From Candidatus Bipolaricaulota bacterium (GTDB lineage Bacteria > Bipolaricaulota > Bipolaricaulia > UBA7950 > UBA9294), in the NCBI GenBank assembly GCA_018399865.1, contig JAGYNL010000195.1:1-7177 (forward strand): 7,177 nucleotides of DNA. Reading direction: 5' to 3'. Under the pieces are notes generated by a model. The model saw only the letters and a program-made list of their open reading frames with translations. It was not told the origin of the DNA and did not search any database. This document shows, in pieces, positions 4,840-7,177 of the stretch. The stretch's first letter is position 1. Each line of letters begins with the position of its first letter. The translations under genes and the position numbers were made by a program.

Positions 4840-5874
4840 ATGGAGCTTCTCAAGCAGTTGAGTGAGGCGGCAGGGATTCCTGGACATGAGTCGGGGATTC
4901 GTGCAATTGTCAGCGAGGCGTTGAAGGATGTGGCGGAAACTATTGAGACTGACCATTTGGGAAACCTGATTTGTCACTTCCCTGGTAGTGGACCAGTAGT
5001 AATGGTGGCTGCGCACATGGATGAAATTGGTTTTATAGTCAGCTACATAGAGAAAGATACAGGCTTTCTGCGTATCCATCCCTTAGGTGGATTTGACGTT
5101 AAGACCCTGATTGCCCAGCGTGTTATCGTGCATACAGAAGCCGGCGATCTTGTTGGCTGTATAGGGTCTAAGCCTATCCATATCATGACTGACGAGGAAA
5201 GAAAGAAACTTCCAGAGATGAAGGATATATTTGTGGATCTGGGTCTTGGCGAAAAGCGAGTGCGCGAGCTAGTGAGTATCGGTGATATGGTCACATTGCG
5301 CCAGGATTTCCTAGTGGGAGAAGAAACAGTATCAGGAAAAGCTCTTGATGATCGTGCTAGCTTGTACATTGCAATAGAGGCAATTAAGCGCGTAAACAAG
5401 CTCGCCTGCGACCTATATCTTGTTGGAACGACCCAGGAAGAGGTTGGGCTGCGGGGGGCACAGGTTGCCGGGTTTACAGTTAATCCTGATATTGCGATTG
5501 CTCTAGATACGACTTTGGCGGTTGACATGCCAGGCGTTCCCGGATCACAACACATAACAAAGCTAGGTAAAGGTGTGGCGATCAAGCTTGCTGATAGTTC
5601 TTCTATATCGCATGCTGGACTTGTGCGTGCAATGAAAGATCTGGCTACTAAGCGCAAGATTCCTTATCAAATGGAGATACTGCCACGGGGTGGAACGGAT
5701 GCTGGGGCGATGCAGCGTGCCGGTTCAGGTTCAGCAGCCATTACCTTGTCTCTTCCTTCGCGGTACGTGCACTCGGTTGTAGAAATGGCCCATCAGGATG
5801 ATCTGGAGGCGGCGATCTCTCTGTTGGCAGCATTTCTGGAAACAGCTGACAGCGTGGATCTAAGCAGGCAGTAG
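4840..5874 (+). CDS. M42-family (TET/FrvX-like) metallo-aminopeptidase
   Basis: A 344-residue cytoplasmic enzyme of normal family length. M42 enzymes use two metal ions to remove N-terminal residues from peptides and often assemble into dodecameric tetrahedral (TET) particles. Seen: the opening ELLKQLSEAAGIPGHES (2-18), the metal site HMDEIGF (59-65: H59, catalytic-base-region D61), KPIHIM (111-116) in the inserted PDZ-like dimerisation domain (about 67-160), SGKALDDR (165-172, D170), the catalytic/metal pair TTQEEVGLRGA (197-207: E200, E201), ALDTT (221-225, D223), RGGTDAG (283-289) and the last ligand RYVHSVVEM (308-316, H311). All five metal ligands and the catalytic glutamate are in place. 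Endoglucanase annotations sometimes given to this family are a historic misnomer. The next gene starts 2 nt after its stop, so the two are probably co-transcribed. Confidence 0.96.
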   Translation: MELLKQLSEAAGIPGHESGIRAIVSEALKDVAETIETDHLGNLICHFPGSGPVVMVAAHMDEIGFIVSYIEKDTGFLRIHPLGGFDVKTLIAQRVIVHTEAGDLVGCIGSKPIHIMTDEERKKLPEMKDIFVDLGLGEKRVRELVSIGDMVTLRQDFLVGEETVSGKALDDRASLYIAIEAIKRVNKLACDLYLVGTTQEEVGLRGAQVAGFTVNPDIAIALDTTLAVDMPGVPGSQHITKLGKGVAIKLADSSSISHAGLVRAMKDLATKRKIPYQMEILPRGGTDAGAMQRAGSGSAAITLSLPSRYVHSVVEMAHQDDLEAAISLLAAFLETADSVDLSRQ

Positions 5875-5876
5875 CT

Positions 5877-7177
5877 ATGACAACTACTCTCTTCCGCAAC
5901 TTTGACCTTGTTGCAACCATGAATGAAGACAGGCATGAGATCCGCGGGGGGAGCGTTCTTGTAGACGGTAATGTGATCAGCGGTGTGTACGATGGCAAAA
6001 CCGAACCTGAGGCGGATCGGGTTATTGAAGGAGCTGGGAAGATCTTGCTTCCAGGCTTTGTCAACACTCATCATCATCTTTATCAAACGCTGTTTCGCAG
6101 TGTGCCCGGTGCGCACGATAGCAAGCTATTTGATTGGCTAGTATTCCTTTACAAAAAGTGGCAGAATATTGACCCAGAAGCAGTGAAAATTAGCGCAGCG
6201 ATAGGATGCGCAGAGCTATTGCTTTCAGGCGCGACAACAACATCAGATCAATTCTACCTCTTCCCACAAGCTTACCCCAACATCTTCGAGGCTGAGGTAG
6301 AGGGCGGAACGATGACTGGAATAAGGTTTCATCCCTGCCGGGGCTCGATGTCCCTATCCAAGAAAGACGGGGGGCTTCCTCCAGACAGCGTGGTGCAAAC
6401 CGAAGCTGAAATACTCCGTGATTGCCAGCGGGTAATAGAGCGCTATCACAACCCGGATCGTCTTTCTATGATTCGTATCGCGCTTGCTCCTTGTTCACCA
6501 TTTTCTGTTACTGGGGATCTGATGAGACAGTCAACTAAGCTTGCCGACGAATACAAAGTGCTTCTACACACTCATCTTGCCGAAACACTCGACGAGGAGG
6601 AGTTCTGCTTAAGAAAGTTTGGCGCGCGCCCGGTTGACTACATGGAGGAGCTTGCTTGGCTAAGGCCGGATGTATGGTTTGCTCACCTTGTTCATGTGAG
6701 CGAAAAAGACATTGGCAAACTTTCAGCAGCAAACTGCGGGCTTGCACACTGTCCTAGCTCCAACATGACACTTGGCTCCGGGATTGCTCCCGTTGTAGAG
6801 ATGACAGCTAGCAACATGGTGGTAGGGATTGGAGTTGATGGATCAGCGAGCAACGACACCTCGAACATGATAAGAGAGGTAAGGCAGGCTATGCTCTTGC
6901 AGCGGGTCCGATATGGAGCTGAATCTTTCTCAGCCCGCAATGCTCTGTATTTGGCAACAATGGGAGGTGCAAGCGTCCTTCATCGCCAGGATGAGATCGG
7001 CTCTATCGAAGTGGGAAAAGCTGCTGACCTTATAACCTTCGATATGGGCGGTATTGAGTACTCTGGAGCGCAGTCGGACCCTCTAGCAGCAATCGTTCAC
7101 TGTAGCGCTGAGCATGTTGATACCGCAATGGTAAATGGTGAGATCCGCGTTCTTGAAGGCCGACTGGTCGATGAATC
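5877..7177 (+). CDS. 8-oxoguanine deaminase-like amidohydrolase, 3' end cut by the window
   Basis: The frame is open for 433 codons to the right edge; the family is about 450 residues, so only a short tail is missing. It is a metal-dependent TIM-barrel amidohydrolase of the ATZ/TRZ/cytosine-deaminase-like group. Seen: HHH at 65-67 (metal pair H65 and H67 in VNTHHHLYQTLFR), HTHLAETLDEEEF (231-243: H233, E236), FAHLVH (268-273), AHCPSSN (290-296) and the metal aspartate in GVDGSASND (319-327, D321), then the composite beta-domain return GSIEVGKAADLITFD. The blocks RGSMSLSKKDGGLPPDSVVQ, IALAPCSPFSVT and RPVDYMEEL are characteristic of 8-oxoguanine deaminases, which convert 8-oxoguanine to urate plus ammonia. 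A related triazine or guanine deaminase role is possible. ATG 5877 is 2 nt after the peptidase stop with only a weak AGCAGG upstream, so translation probably depends on coupling. Confidence 0.93.
   Translation, partial: MTTTLFRNFDLVATMNEDRHEIRGGSVLVDGNVISGVYDGKTEPEADRVIEGAGKILLPGFVNTHHHLYQTLFRSVPGAHDSKLFDWLVFLYKKWQNIDPEAVKISAAIGCAELLLSGATTTSDQFYLFPQAYPNIFEAEVEGGTMTGIRFHPCRGSMSLSKKDGGLPPDSVVQTEAEILRDCQRVIERYHNPDRLSMIRIALAPCSPFSVTGDLMRQSTKLADEYKVLLHTHLAETLDEEEFCLRKFGARPVDYMEELAWLRPDVWFAHLVHVSEKDIGKLSAANCGLAHCPSSNMTLGSGIAPVVEMTASNMVVGIGVDGSASNDTSNMIREVRQAMLLQRVRYGAESFSARNALYLATMGGASVLHRQDEIGSIEVGKAADLITFDMGGIEYSGAQSDPLAAIVHCSAEHVDTAMVNGEIRVLEGRLVDE

Noticed and set aside
5043..5657. A 204-codon minus-strand frame opposite the M42 gene
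   Set aside because: It is antisense to a gene with every catalytic motif intact, is rich in S/R/P/T as expected of a mirror frame, and has no recognisable motif or start signals.
1..7177. CRISPR array, tRNA, insertion sequence or phage remnant
   Set aside because: I saw no spaced direct repeats, cloverleaf sequence, terminal inverted repeats, transposase or phage-like reading frames.

Overview
The window appears to be ordinary bacterial chromosome with seven protein genes, the first and last cut by the window edges, plus promoter and ribosome-binding signals. I see no rRNA, tRNA, CRISPR array, insertion sequence or phage genes. Bacterial affiliation rests on the bacterial-type aspartyl-tRNA synthetase, a sigma70-like promoter in front of it, strong AAGGAGG-type Shine-Dalgarno sites and a YhaM-type RNase. 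Several genes are of kinds also common in Archaea: an AbrB-PhoU fusion, a NosD-like beta-helix protein and an M42 aminopeptidase. That mixture, with a base composition a little under half G+C by eye, would suit a Chloroflexota (Dehalococcoidia-like) or similar deep-branching bacterium. This is a guess, because no taxonomic marker is complete.

Left part (1-2721): aspS (minus, 5' part only) and an AbrB-PhoU regulator (plus) diverge from a 130-bp region that holds a very good aspS promoter. The AbrB-PhoU gene converges, with only 5 bp between stop codons, on a YhaM-like OB-fold/HD-domain 3'-5' exoribonuclease (minus).

Middle (2722-4673): upstream of yhaM on the minus strand lie a 250-bp gap with one doubtful 45-codon ORF, a secreted NosD-like right-handed beta-helix protein with five exact-length 22-residue coils and a calcium-type C-terminal loop, and a rhomboid intramembrane serine protease. 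The three minus-strand genes are co-directional, but gaps of 112 and 250 bp leave open whether they share a transcript.

Right part (4674-7177): from a 166-bp divergent region, a plus-strand pair reads out of the window: an M42 aminopeptidase, then 2 nt later an amidohydrolase that closely matches the 8-oxoguanine deaminase family. The pair looks translationally coupled and suggests scavenging or clean-up of peptides and damaged purines.

I did not find a clear new defence or mobile system. The most interesting items are the AbrB-PhoU fusion without pst genes beside it, the regular 22-residue beta-helix, the peptidase/8-oxoguanine deaminase pair, the mixed tRNA-specificity residues in AspRS, and the small ORF whose stop lies in the yhaM Shine-Dalgarno.
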